64,000 bases of DNA from Olsenella sp. KGMB02461. Lineage in GTDB: Bacteria; Actinomycetota; Coriobacteriia; Coriobacteriales; Atopobiaceae. The stretch covers positions 124,001 through 188,000 of the forward strand of contig NZ_JABAHI010000012.1 in assembly GCF_012584445.1 (NCBI RefSeq), written 5' to 3'. The notes beneath the pieces are model-generated. The model worked only from the letters and a program-made list of their open reading frames with translations, did no database searches and was not told the DNA's origin. The stretch's first letter is position 1. Each line of letters opens with the position of its first letter. Of the stretch, positions 27,067 to 35,037 are shown piece after piece. Both the position numbers and the translations under genes were made by a program.

Positions 27067-27181
27067 CCAGAGGCCGCTGGGGCCAATCACAAAACGTACA
27101 CCTTGTTAAAGAATGCACCGGAATGGAGGCAGACCTTCTCGGCAGCCTTAGGCTAGGAGTCCCTCGTTTGATTGGAGCCTC

Positions 27182-27763
27182 ATGGTCGCCTTGCCTCCCA
27201 ATGACTGTGCCCTTTGGTATGACGCCAACTTCGACGAGGAGCTCGTCGAAGCCCGCATCGCCGCCCAGCAAAAGTGCTGGCGCATCAACCAGCTGGATCC
27301 CGTAGATACCGACAAACACCAGCAGCTGCTCGCTGAGCTCTTTGGGTCTCTAGGGGAAGAAGTCACAGTGCTGGCGCCTCTGATGGCTGACTACGGCGCC
27401 AATGTGGCTATAGGCGACCATAGCTTTGTGAACCACAATGCCTACTTTATGGATGGCGCGCCCATCAGGCTAGGATCCCATGTCTTTGTGGGTCCCGATT
27501 GCGGCTTTTATACAGCCTCGCATCCACTGCTGGCCGCAGAGCGCAATGAGGGATGGGAGCAGGCCAGGCCCATCACCATTGAGGACAACGTATGGATTGG
27601 CGCCAAAGTGTGCATTCTGCCTGGGGTAACAGTGGGCGAAGGGGCAGTCATTGGAGCCGGCTCCGTAGTGGTCAAAGACATCCCTGACCACATGCTGGCA
27701 GTGGACAATCCCTGCCGACCTTTGCGCCCCATCACAGATAAAGACAGCATCTCGAAGGAGTAG
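27182..27763 (+). CDS. Sugar O-acetyltransferase (maltose/galactoside acetyltransferase type)
   Basis: A 193-aa left-handed beta-helix acetyltransferase. The N-terminal helical part (WRINQLDPVDTDKHQQLLAEL) and the hexapeptide-repeat body (APLMADYGANVAIGDHSFVNH, VFVGPDCGFYTASHPL, NVWIGAKVCILPGVTVGEG) match Maa/LacA. The catalytic His is in ASHPL. It acetylates sugars in the cytoplasm, perhaps to detoxify non-metabolised sugars. GGAG precedes the ATG; the 5' region carries one TGCCGAGAA word. It ends 2 nt before the next start, forming a two-gene operon. Confidence 0.93.
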   Translation: MVALPPNDCALWYDANFDEELVEARIAAQQKCWRINQLDPVDTDKHQQLLAELFGSLGEEVTVLAPLMADYGANVAIGDHSFVNHNAYFMDGAPIRLGSHVFVGPDCGFYTASHPLLAAERNEGWEQARPITIEDNVWIGAKVCILPGVTVGEGAVIGAGSVVVKDIPDHMLAVDNPCRPLRPITDKDSISKE

Positions 27764-27765
27764 CC

Positions 27766-28236
27766 ATGTCGCTCGAACGTGCCCGCGAGGCGCTGGCCGC
27801 CGCCAACCTCGCCGATCGCATCATGGAATTCGACCAGTCCAGCGCCACCGTCGAGCTGGCTGCAGCTGTGGTGGGCTGCGAGCCGGCACGCATCGCCAAG
27901 ACGCTCTCCTTTGGAGTGGGCGATCGGGTGGCGCTGGTGGTGTGCGCCGGAGACGCCCGCATCGACAACCCTAAGTTCAAGGGGCAGTTTCATACCAAGG
28001 CCAAGATGCTCTCGGCGAGCGGCGCTCAGGAGCGCATCGGCCACGGGGTAGGCGGCGTATGCCCCTTTGGCGCCAAGGAAGGCTGCGACATCTACCTAGA
28101 CGAGAGCCTCAAGCGCTTCGACGTGGTCTATCCGGCCGCCGGCACCTCCAATACCGCCGTCAGGCTCACCCTTCCCGAGCTGGAACGCGCCTGTCCCACC
28201 GCTGCCTGGGTGGACGTGTGCAAGCTGCCTGCTTAG
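27766..28236 (+). CDS. YbaK/EbsC-type aminoacyl-tRNA deacylase
   Basis: A 156-aa protein of the YbaK/ProX fold: AAAVVGCEPARIAKTLSF, DARIDNPKFKGQF with the substrate-gripping Lys, HGVGGVCPFG and DIYLDESLKRFDVVYPAAGT. These are the family blocks for trans-editing deacylases that clear mischarged tRNA (Cys-tRNA(Pro) in the YbaK subgroup). Cytoplasmic. AAGGAG is inside the last codons of the acetyltransferase gene, so translation is coupled. Confidence 0.92.
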   Translation: MSLERAREALAAANLADRIMEFDQSSATVELAAAVVGCEPARIAKTLSFGVGDRVALVVCAGDARIDNPKFKGQFHTKAKMLSASGAQERIGHGVGGVCPFGAKEGCDIYLDESLKRFDVVYPAAGTSNTAVRLTLPELERACPTAAWVDVCKLPA

Positions 28237-28263
28237 TGCCAGGAAGGCATGCCTTACCACGCA

Positions 28264-28314
28264 CAGCTGCCGATAAACCCACGCCCCTAGGATGGGAGGG
28301 CTTATCGGCAGCTG
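28264..28314. terminator. Long bidirectional hairpin between convergent genes
   Basis: CAGCTGCCGATAA (28264-28276) and TTATCGGCAGCTG (28302-28314) are perfect inverted copies, extended inward by CCC/GGG with one bulge. No long T-tract is present. The position between the ends of two convergent genes makes a shared terminator likely. Confidence 0.6.
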
Positions 28315-28364
28315 CATAATTTGCAAGTTTCATGAGTGCAATCTGCGAGGTGAGGGTGTAGGCC

Positions 28365-29225
28365 TTACCTGCCGCTGAAGACAGGGAAGGCGGAGTCGGC
28401 GCCGTAGTCTACCTCGGAGGCGCCGGCCAGATAGTCCATGTCTTCGCCGGAGATCACAAAGTCCAACTGGGCGTTGGCGCGCATGTGCTCGGGATTTGCG
28501 GTTTTGGGCAGTGCCACTGCGCCGCATTGGATCACATAGCGGATGCAGAGCTGCGGGACGGACACCCCGTAGCGGCCCGCCATGGCCTCCAGCTGAGAGT
28601 CATGGAGCAACGCCCCGTGAGCCACTGGGGAATAGGCCTCAACCAGGATGTTGTGGGCCTGGCAAAAGGTGACCAGGTCGCGAGGGGTATGGCCCACGTG
28701 GAACAGGATCTGGTTTACTGCAGGGGCTTCGGAGCTGTTGCCGATGATGTTCTCAAGGTCGTCCTCCAAGAAGTTCGAGACGCCGATCTCACGGACCTTG
28801 CCGACCTCTTTGGCTTCCTCAAGCGCACGCCAGACTTCGAGATTTCCCTGGTAGTAGTGGTTGGATCCGTTGTGGAAGTGCCCCCAGGGCTCGGGGGAGT
28901 GGATAATCATTTGATCAAGATAATCCAGGCCCATCTTCGAAAGGGTCTCATCGATAGACCTCTTGGCGCCATCGTAATCCTTGATCTCGGCAGCGATCTT
29001 GGATCCCACAAAGAGCTGGTCGCGCGGCACGGAGGCAGTGCGCACTCCCTCGCCCACGCCAACCTCGTTGCCGTAGGCCTGGGCAGTGTCGATAAGCCGA
29101 TAACCGCACTCCACTGCATCCCGCACTGCTTGGGCCGCTTTGTCATCGTCGATGAGCCAGGTGCCGAGGCCTAGCTTGGGGATGGGGGCGCCGTCTGCCA
29201 GCTGGTAGGTCTCATTGGTAATCAT
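28365..29225 (-). CDS. Aldo/keto reductase
   Basis: A 286-aa (beta/alpha)8 NADPH-dependent reductase. The tetrad is visible: Asp and Tyr in LIDTAQAYGNE, Lys in FVGSKI and His in IIHSPEPWG. REIGVSNF and a late IRYVIQCGAVALPKT cofactor region complete the family pattern. GGAG precedes the ATG. The upstream dyad at 29343 resembles a MerR-type operator shared with the CMD/MerR operon, so induction by reactive aldehydes or similar stress is plausible. It is a single gene, ending at a shared hairpin. Confidence 0.94.
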   Translation of the reverse strand: MITNETYQLADGAPIPKLGLGTWLIDDDKAAQAVRDAVECGYRLIDTAQAYGNEVGVGEGVRTASVPRDQLFVGSKIAAEIKDYDGAKRSIDETLSKMGLDYLDQMIIHSPEPWGHFHNGSNHYYQGNLEVWRALEEAKEVGKVREIGVSNFLEDDLENIIGNSSEAPAVNQILFHVGHTPRDLVTFCQAHNILVEAYSPVAHGALLHDSQLEAMAGRYGVSVPQLCIRYVIQCGAVALPKTANPEHMRANAQLDFVISGEDMDYLAGASEVDYGADSAFPVFSGR

Positions 29226-29636
29226 AAAGTCTCCTTTGAACGGATGGCGGAGGTGAGAGGGGCTTGCTTTGGAACCTCAAGGGATCTTGCTTGGATAAGG
29301 GGCTCGCCCAAAGAGGCAAGAAGACATGAGTCCCGCTGCCAATAACCTAAACCTGTAGCCAGGTTTAGGTTAAAGCCCTTCCATAGAGCGGGCACAGCCT
29401 TCGATGCTGGCTGAAGATCTGTAGAACCTATGAGTCGACAGGCAAGCATTGTGTGAGCTAAAGGGAGGGACTCGTCAGGCTCTCTTCAGATCCCTAGCAT
29501 GAAGCTTCCTATCACCCGCACTCTGTGTACCCTCCTAGGGCTGGGGCTTTATGCAACGTCTATGGCACCCAAAGACACTCACGGGTTCGTCAGATTTCAG
29601 CGGCCTTGCCGGCCGCCTCAAAAGGAGCAGGAGCTC
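29226..29636. other. Divergent intergenic region between aldo/keto reductase and dedA
   Basis: 411 bases. It holds the MerR-type dyad (29343-29372) and, nearer dedA, an open frame from an ATG at 29499 that runs into dedA in phase. That frame lacks a ribosome site of its own and adds 46 atypical residues, so I treat it as leader. Confidence 0.55.
29343..29372 (-). promoter_or_regulatory. MerR-type operator upstream of the aldo/keto reductase gene
   Basis: TAACCTAAACCT (29343-29354) and AGGTTTAGGTTA (29361-29372) are perfect 12-bp inverted arms around GTAGCC. The dyad lies 118-147 nt upstream of the reductase start and has the same arms as the element before the CMD/MerR operon. Confidence 0.7.
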
Positions 29637-30263
29637 ATGGAAGCTTTTATCAATCAGTTTGGTTACCTGGCTATTGGGGCATTGGTCTTTTTGGAGAACC
29701 TGTTCCCGCCCATTCCCTCAGAGATCATCCTCCCGCTCTCTGGCGCCCTCACCATTGGCAGCCAGCTTACCCTGCCCGGCGTTATTGTGGCCTCTACCCT
29801 GGGCTCTTTGGCGGGCGCCTTTGCGCTCTACGGCATTGGCCGTGCCATTTCCCGCCAACGCCTCATCGCCTTTTTCCAGACCCGGCCCATGCGCTTGCTG
29901 GGTTTCAAGTCCAACGACGTGGAGCGCGTGATCGACTGGTTTGACGCCAAAGGCCAGAAGACCGTGTTCTTGTGCAGGTTCGTCCCCGGCCTCCGCAGCC
30001 TGATCTCGGTGCCTGCAGGCACCGCCCGTATGGGGCTTGCTCGCTTCACGCTCTATACCACTGTGGGCTCCCTGCTGTGGAATGCGGTGCTGTGCACCCT
30101 GGGCGTGGCTGCAGGCGATGCCTGGCACCTGGTGTCGGAGCAGGTTGCCTGGGCTTCTGACGTGGTGAAGCTCGTGATCGTCGTGGGCCTGGTAGTCGGC
30201 TGCCTGTGGTGGGTCTTCCGCCGCGCCATCCCCGCCTGGCGCCTGGAGAACGCCGAGGCCTAA
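29637..30263 (+). CDS. DedA family membrane protein
   Basis: A 208-aa DedA protein starting MEAFINQFGYLAIGALVFLENLFPPIPSE, the standard N-terminus including the reentrant-loop Glu and Pro residues. The second conserved stretch is FLCRFVPGLRSLISVPAGTARM with its essential Arg. It has four to five membrane segments. DedA/SNARE-associated proteins are linked to lipid flipping and envelope homeostasis; some members confer peptide or bile tolerance. AAAAGGAG lies 10 nt ahead of the ATG. Confidence 0.92.
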   Translation: MEAFINQFGYLAIGALVFLENLFPPIPSEIILPLSGALTIGSQLTLPGVIVASTLGSLAGAFALYGIGRAISRQRLIAFFQTRPMRLLGFKSNDVERVIDWFDAKGQKTVFLCRFVPGLRSLISVPAGTARMGLARFTLYTTVGSLLWNAVLCTLGVAAGDAWHLVSEQVAWASDVVKLVIVVGLVVGCLWWVFRRAIPAWRLENAEA

Positions 30264-30316
30264 GTCCCAAGCGCTCTGCAATGGGCGCCGCTGGGTTGTA
30301 TCTCATAGGTCCTTGT

Positions 30317-30356
30317 AAAAATGCGTAGTAGAACCGGGTTTCTACTACGCATTTTT
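30317..30356 (+). terminator. Terminator after dedA
   Basis: AAAATGCGTAGTAGAA and TTCTACTACGCATTTT form a perfect 16-bp stem around CCGGG(T), ending in a T-run. Its symmetry also provides a terminator for the opposite strand. A partial second copy of the left arm (GTGCGTAATAGAA) lies at 30371. Confidence 0.88.
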
Positions 30357-30451
30357 GTGTAAATGCAAAAAGTGCGTAATAGAAGGACGGTCAAACTGCG
30401 CATTGTTCATGGCGCCCTAGAAGGCAGTCATAGAAAGCCGCTTCATGCCTC

Positions 30452-30964
30452 TTATTCTTGGCGAGAAGGAGCCGCAATGGCTTGCTTGCGATCTTGAAGC
30501 CTATGCAGGCGATTCATGAGCTCCCGTGCAATGGATTGAGCAATAAGAGCCTCTACAAAGAGCGCTACGCCAAAGTTACGGGGCCAGCGATAAATGAACT
30601 CCCCCGCAGAATGCCCTAGCGACTCTCCGGTCGCCACGATAGGCGCCAACAGGGTCAAAATCAGGGAGAGCAATAGCACTGACGCCACAATGTTCATGAG
30701 GATTTGCATGTTGTAGCTGTCGTTTTTATCGGCAAGGCGATCGCAGAGCCATTCGGCAGGCTTTTTGGTGAGAAGCACGCAGGCCACCACAAGGATCCAG
30801 ACGAAGGCCAAGGCAGGATAGGCGGCGGTCCAAGCTTCGGGAGAAAAGCCCAGTTCCATACAGGTGAGCGTAGGGGCGATGAGGTTCACAGAAATGAGAG
30901 AGACCACTAATAGGAAGAGGGCAAATTCGCGGCGGTTTCGGGGCAGACGCATAAAGAATTGCAT
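30452..30964 (-). CDS. DUF2798 membrane protein
   Basis: A 170-aa protein with four hydrophobic segments. MRLPRNRREFALFLLVVSLISVNLIAPTL contains the NRxEFxLFL start that marks DUF2798, and the second copy of the unit appears as NDSYNMQILMNIVASVLLL through FIYRWPRNFGVALFVEALIAQSIAREL. AAGGAG precedes the ATG. The function of the family is unknown; it is often beside drug-efflux genes and MerR/TetR regulators, which fits the MFS remnant on the same strand just upstream. A terminator separates the two. Confidence 0.85.
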   Translation of the reverse strand: MQFFMRLPRNRREFALFLLVVSLISVNLIAPTLTCMELGFSPEAWTAAYPALAFVWILVVACVLLTKKPAEWLCDRLADKNDSYNMQILMNIVASVLLLSLILTLLAPIVATGESLGHSAGEFIYRWPRNFGVALFVEALIAQSIARELMNRLHRLQDRKQAIAAPSRQE

Positions 30965-30995
30965 AGTGTGCAGCTCCTTAGGCTAGTGCGCGCAC

Positions 30996-31029
30996 AAAAA
31001 AGCGCAGGCCGGGGATACCGACCTGCGCT
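30996..31029 (-). terminator. Minus-strand terminator between the MFS remnant and the DUF2798 gene
   Basis: Read on the minus strand, AGCGCAGG and CCTGCGCT form an 8-bp stem followed by six T. It would end transcripts arriving from the truncated MFS gene. Confidence 0.75.
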
Positions 31030-31194
31030 GAACCGTTATACGCGCAAGATTTATGACGCAAGATAGAATACCACGGCTGTACGGGGTGCCCCATCAAATG
31101 GAAACAAACACGAAGCCTGACTAAAAAGAGAGCCGCGCAATTGGCAAAGCCAGGAGTGGAGGGGCGGACTGCGCAGAGGAGCCGATTGCAAGGC

Positions 31195-31404
31195 CTAGCT
31201 CGAGTGCTTTTGAGCCTTTCCTGCGGTGCCCCCATGGTTGATGGTGGTGGCCAGAGGATGCTTCTCTAGGAAGAGCATGGCCACAAAGCCCAAGATGCAT
31301 AGGGGCACAAAGTAGCCGAAGAGCGGCACCAGCGCCTCGCTGTAGCCAGTGGCGATGATGGATTGGATAGAGGCAGGAAGCTTCTCCACGTATGTGGGGG
31401 TGAG
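31195..31404 (-). pseudogene. 3' remnant of an MFS (DHA2/EmrB-like) efflux gene
   Basis: The last ~65-70 codons read as the final membrane helix and tail of an EmrB/QacA-type transporter (ATGYSEALVPLFGYFVPLC, FLEKHPLATTI). Similarity stops abruptly near 31400, where the opposite strand becomes the middle of an aldo/keto reductase. The rest of the transporter is missing, so this is a deletion scar. Confidence 0.65.
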
Positions 31405-31969
31405 GGATGCCAGCGAGATGTATGCCTACCAGCTGCACAATCTGCAGTTGGTAGCCAAAGATCACGGCTGGACCCAGTTCACCTCCATGCAATGCCACTA
31501 CAATCTGCTCTACCGAGAGGACGAGCGCGAGCTTATCCCGGTGTGCCGTCAGTTTGGTATGGCGCTTACCCCTTACAGCCCTTTGGCCTCGGGACACCTC
31601 ACCCGTCCCACTTGGGACAGCGACAGCCTGCGCAGCCGCACCGACGCCACCATGCGCAACAAGTACGACAGCGCCAAGGAGGACGATCTGCAAATCATCG
31701 CCCGCGTGGCCGCGCTTGCCGAGAAACACCAGGTTCCCATGGCCGACGTCGCCCTGGCTTGGCTGCGCGCCAAAGGCGTAGAGAGTCCCATTGTGGGCTG
31801 CTCGTCGCCTGCTCGCGTGGATGCGGCGGTGCATTCGTTCGCGCTTGATCTCACTCCAGAAGAAATGGACTATCTGGAGGAGCCCTATCGCGCACACGAG
31901 CTGGTGGGACCTGCCGCACGTCCCGGCGAGAAGCCTTTGGCTGGCACCACCGCTCCGCCTATCAAGTAG
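31400..31969 (+). pseudogene. N-terminally truncated aldo/keto reductase
   Basis: About 190 residues of an aldo/keto reductase of the YajO/Tas-like subgroup: ASEMYAYQLHNLQ, TSMQCHYNLLYREDEREL, GMALTPYSPLASGHLTR, ADVALAWLRAKGVESPIVGCS. The first ~140 residues, with the catalytic Asp-Tyr-Lys, are missing; the frame instead runs back into sequence antisense to the MFS remnant. A start at 31349 would make a nonsense N-terminus. The gene cannot be a functional reductase. Confidence 0.75.
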
Positions 31970-32501
31970 GGACTGTTGGATGACAGTGGGAATATCGCGA
32001 GAAAACCGTCAATGAGTCGTCAACGACAAAAGAGCAAGTAGTGGTAGTGAAGGGGTTTGATAAAGGGAGCCAGAATAGAGCCAGAATGTTTGACTCTTTA
32101 CCCTCTAAAAAGTTACTACAATAGCTACTTTATAATGTAGCTATTGTAGTAAAATATAAATAAACTAGCTTCATTAGTTACATTATAGTGTAACTAATGA
32201 AGCTAGTTTTTAGAGGGCATTTAGGGCATGCTATATCGACAACCTCTTTCTTGAACCTCCCTTTCGCGCTTACTTACTCTCTCGGGTATCGTCATTCTCT
32301 ACCAATGGTATCCGGGGCCGCATAAAAAGGGCTCTTTGCCCGTAGCGCTCTGCGCTTACAGGTCTTTAGTTAGGCCGTCCATCTTGCCTATCAGAATCCA
32401 TTCAGCGTATATTTCTAAAGATGATAACGATGTTCTTGGATACGCTCTTGGATGCGCTTTTAGCGCAGTCTTTATCGCGCCAGTCTTGATAGGAGGGGAT
32501 C
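31970..32501. other. Intergenic region upstream of the pilus operon, containing repeat copy D
   Basis: 532 bases without a gene. It contains the 117-bp palindromic element at 32101-32217 and then ~280 bases in which the pilus-operon promoter must lie. No clear -35/-10 pair stands out. Confidence 0.55.
32101..32217. repeat. 117-bp palindromic element (repeat family copy D)
   Basis: Terminal inverted repeats CCCTCTAAAAA and TTTTTAGAGGG (11 bp, perfect) bound two nested palindromes. The first has arms TTACTACAATAGCTAC and GTAGCTATTGTAGTAA, 16-bp perfect with an 8-nt spacer (32113-32152). The second is a 20-bp perfect stem starting AACTAGCTTCATT with a 6-nt loop (32163-32208), followed by T residues. 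It looks like a miniature inverted-repeat element, though the outer arm plus T-run could also end transcription. Confidence 0.75.
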
Positions 32502-33578
32502 GTGGCCAATGCAGCCATCGGCACGCCAGCCGCTGCCCATGCCATAGATGATGGGACCTTAAGTGCCTTCTTTGAAACCATGGCCGTCCTTATGGACGCG
32601 GGCATTCAAATTGACGAGGCTCTCTCCATGCTGGCGGAAGATGCCGCAGACACCCTCAAGGCCACCTATGGTTCCATGTATGAGCAGGTAGTGGCAGGCC
32701 ATACGCTGGCAAAAGCCATGGAGGCGTCAGGGGCGTTTCCCACCTATGCCACCACGTTGGTGACCCAGGGCATCGCCATGGGCCGCCTTCATGAAACGTT
32801 GATGGCGCTGGGGCGCTATTACGGCGACCAGGATCGCATCCTCACGCGCATCAAGACCAGCCTAGGCTATCCTGCAGCGCTATTATGCGGCATGTCGTTG
32901 GTGCTGGCTTTCACGGTCATAGGCGTGCTGCCGGTGTTCGTCAACGTCTATGAGAATCTTTCCGGCAGTCTCACCGAAGGGTCGTTCTCCCAGGTCACCC
33001 TAGCTCTCACGGTGGGCTGGGTGGTGCTTGTCGTCACGGTGATCGCTGCGGTGGCGGCCCTTTGGGTCGCCTCCCTTGCCCGCAATTCCAAGGGGCATGA
33101 CAAGCTCATGCACCTTTTGGAGCGCATCCCGCCCACCCAGGAGGCTGCCTATGGCTTGGCGCTGTCGCGCATGGTAGCGGGGCTCTCCACCAATATCTCC
33201 TCGGGCACCAACGTGGACGAGGCGGTGGCGGCCGCCGCAGCCGGGACGTCTCATCCCGTGCTGCATTTGAGAACCACGCAGGCTCACAAGCTCATGGTTG
33301 CTTCCGACGATCCTCAGGGCCTGGTGCCTGCGCTGGTGGCAGCCCAGGTCATCGATCCGGTCTATGGGCGTCTGCTGGGCATCACTGCACGTTCCGGCGG
33401 CATCGACGAGTCGCTGGAAGCCCTTTCAGAAGATCTGGCCCGCGAGTCCATGGACAGCCTTCTGGCGACTATCGACGGCGTGGAGCCGCTTTTGTCGGCA
33501 TTTTTAACCGTGGCCGTAGGGGCCACGCTGCTGGCCGTCATGCTGCCGCTGGTGGGCATCATGGCTTCGCTGGCCTGA
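32502..33578 (+). CDS. Type II secretion/type IV pilus inner-membrane protein (GspF/PilC family)
   Basis: A 358-aa protein starting with GTG after AGGAGGGG. It shows the duplicated T2SSF arrangement: FFETMAVLMDAGIQIDEALSML, AGHTLAKAMEASGAFP and a membrane helix (~125-150), then a second copy with LSRMVAGLSTNISSGTNVDEAVAAAA and terminal helices. It is the membrane platform of a pilus or pseudopilus and contacts the cytoplasmic ATPases. It is the first gene of a tight six-gene operon. No extension ATPase (PilB/GspE) precedes it, unlike many pil/com operons. Confidence 0.9.
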   Translation: MANAAIGTPAAAHAIDDGTLSAFFETMAVLMDAGIQIDEALSMLAEDAADTLKATYGSMYEQVVAGHTLAKAMEASGAFPTYATTLVTQGIAMGRLHETLMALGRYYGDQDRILTRIKTSLGYPAALLCGMSLVLAFTVIGVLPVFVNVYENLSGSLTEGSFSQVTLALTVGWVVLVVTVIAAVAALWVASLARNSKGHDKLMHLLERIPPTQEAAYGLALSRMVAGLSTNISSGTNVDEAVAAAAAGTSHPVLHLRTTQAHKLMVASDDPQGLVPALVAAQVIDPVYGRLLGITARSGGIDESLEALSEDLARESMDSLLATIDGVEPLLSAFLTVAVGATLLAVMLPLVGIMASLA

Positions 33579-33668
33579 TGGCGCAGCCCGCGCGATCGGC
33601 CAAGCCGCTTGGTCGACCCCCTGTGCGTGCATGAACCCTGCTGCGGTTAAGAGAGGAGTGAGAGTCCC

Positions 33669-33992
33669 ATGGCCCGTCCTGTAGCTCAGGCCGCGTTTGC
33701 CCATCGTCGCCATCCCGGCGTCTATCTGCTGGTGATCCTGGTGGCGGTAGCGTGTGTGGCGCTGGCGGTGGTGCGTGCCCAGGTGCATGCCGCCGAACAG
33801 GGAACGGCGGCGCTGCGCACCTCGATTCTCAATGCCTCGGCCCAGTGCGCGGCGGTGGAAGGAGCCTATCCTTCCAGCTTGGACCATCTGGTGGAGGCCT
33901 ATGGCATACGCTTTGACCCCGAGGCCTACGACGTGCGTTATGAGGTCTTTGCCGACAACGTCGCGCCCACGGTGCAGGTGATGCGCCGATGA
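33669..33992 (+). CDS. Small single-pass membrane protein of the pilus operon
   Basis: A 107-aa protein with one N-terminal membrane helix (residues ~18-38, YLLVILVAVACVALAVV) followed by a short helical and globular exterior part. The layout is that of a minor pseudopilin, but the Gly-Phe-x-x-x-Glu prepilin signature is not visible. AGAGGAGTG precedes the ATG, and its stop overlaps the next start. The role is inferred from operon position. Confidence 0.75.
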   Translation: MARPVAQAAFAHRRHPGVYLLVILVAVACVALAVVRAQVHAAEQGTAALRTSILNASAQCAAVEGAYPSSLDHLVEAYGIRFDPEAYDVRYEVFADNVAPTVQVMRR

Positions 33993-34540
33993 CGTCGCGC
34001 CCTCTGCCTCAAGACAACCTGCTGCGTGCCAGAGGGACGCTGGCAATGGCCCAGGGTCATAGACCCGCTGCCCAAAAGATGCATCCCATGAGCACCATCT
34101 TGGTCATCCTCCTGCTGCTGGCAAGCGTTGCTGCGCTGGGAGTAGGAGCCATGGTCTACAAATCTATCCATCAGGCTTCCCTGGCCGACGACTCCAGTCG
34201 CCTTGCCTCGGCTCTGCTTTCCAACACCGTGCGCTCCCAAGATCGAGCCATGGCTGTGGAGAGCGTCTGTGGCCCCGAAGGCCCGGTGCTCAAGCTGGTC
34301 TCTCACCTGGATTCCGGCGACTATGAGACGCGCCTCTACCTCTATCGGGGCCAGGTGGTGCGCGAGTTCGCCTTGGCCGCAAGCCCGCTCGCTCCCCAGA
34401 GCGCGGTGCCGGTAATGCCTTCCCAGAGCTTCTCCTTTGCCCTGGAGGGAGACCTGCTTACCCTTACTACCGACAAGGGCGCCACTTCGGTGGCTCTAAG
34501 AAGCCCGCAGTCCCCGCAATCTTTGGGGGTGGGGGCATGA
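33989..34540 (+). CDS. Pilus-operon membrane protein (DUF4860-like)
   Basis: A 183-aa protein with a ~30-residue cytoplasmic N-terminus, one membrane helix (STILVILLLLASVAALGVG) and an exterior domain (SLADDSSRLASALLSNTVR, DYETRLYLYRGQVVREF). The helix followed by an N-terminal alpha-spine and beta-rich head is pseudopilin-like, without a clear peptidase cleavage motif. I associate it with DUF4860, known from similar actinobacterial loci. It overlaps both neighbours by 4 nt. Confidence 0.7.
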   Translation: MTSRPLPQDNLLRARGTLAMAQGHRPAAQKMHPMSTILVILLLLASVAALGVGAMVYKSIHQASLADDSSRLASALLSNTVRSQDRAMAVESVCGPEGPVLKLVSHLDSGDYETRLYLYRGQVVREFALAASPLAPQSAVPVMPSQSFSFALEGDLLTLTTDKGATSVALRSPQSPQSLGVGA

Positions 34541-35034
34541 AGCAGCTCAAGGCTCCCGGCCTTAGGGCTCCTAAGGCCCCCCGTTGGGCTTCGCGAGCTC
34601 TCATCATCGAGGCGTTGGTGCTGATGGCGGTGCTCTCTTGCTGCATCGCCATCGTGGCTCAAGGCCTGTCTGTGGCCGCGGCCACTGCGCTGGATGCCCA
34701 ACAGCTCACTCAGGCCTCGGCCTATGCCTCAGAGATGGCCGAGCGTTTTTGTGCAAATCCCGAGCAAGTGCCTGTGGAGGAGATCTCCGGCGACCTGCAG
34801 GTGGTGGTGGCCCGCACCAGTGAGCCCACCGCCACAGGAACCCTTTGGCGTGCCACCATCCTGGTCTATCAGGTAGGGCCCCAAGGACAAAAGGCCGAAG
34901 CATCGGAGGCTCTGGGGGCAGCCCAGGCAGGTGTGGCTGCAGGCGGCTCTGAGGCCCAAGAGATCTCCCGGGTGACCCAAGAGCCTCTCTGCTCGCTTGC
35001 CACTGCGCGCTTTGTGCCCAGGGAGGTGGGCTGA
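34537..35034 (+). CDS. Pseudopilin-like protein with a Glu5-type N-helix
   Basis: A 165-aa protein. The segment RALIIEALVLMAVLSCCIA has a Glu five residues into the hydrophobic helix, the hallmark of (pre)pilins, though the residue before the putative cleavage is Arg rather than Gly. An alpha-spine (ATALDAQQLTQASAYASEMAERF) and a beta-rich head follow. It is probably a minor pilin or initiator of the fibre. Start and stop are coupled to the adjacent genes. Confidence 0.75.
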   Translation: MKQLKAPGLRAPKAPRWASRALIIEALVLMAVLSCCIAIVAQGLSVAAATALDAQQLTQASAYASEMAERFCANPEQVPVEEISGDLQVVVARTSEPTATGTLWRATILVYQVGPQGQKAEASEALGAAQAGVAAGGSEAQEISRVTQEPLCSLATARFVPREVG

Positions 35035-35037
35035 CCT

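Noticed and set aside
29499-29636. An earlier start for dedA giving 46 extra residues.
   Set aside because: The extra part is not DedA-like, while a strong AAAAGGAG and the conserved N-terminus support the ATG at 29637.
31349-31969. An intact short aldo/keto reductase.
   Set aside because: The N-terminal catalytic residues are missing and the first ~18 codons are antisense to an MFS transporter remnant.
19651-32300. Insertion sequences as the cause of the MFS/AKR scar and AT-rich patches.
   Set aside because: No transposase frame or fragment is visible; only short palindromic elements are present.
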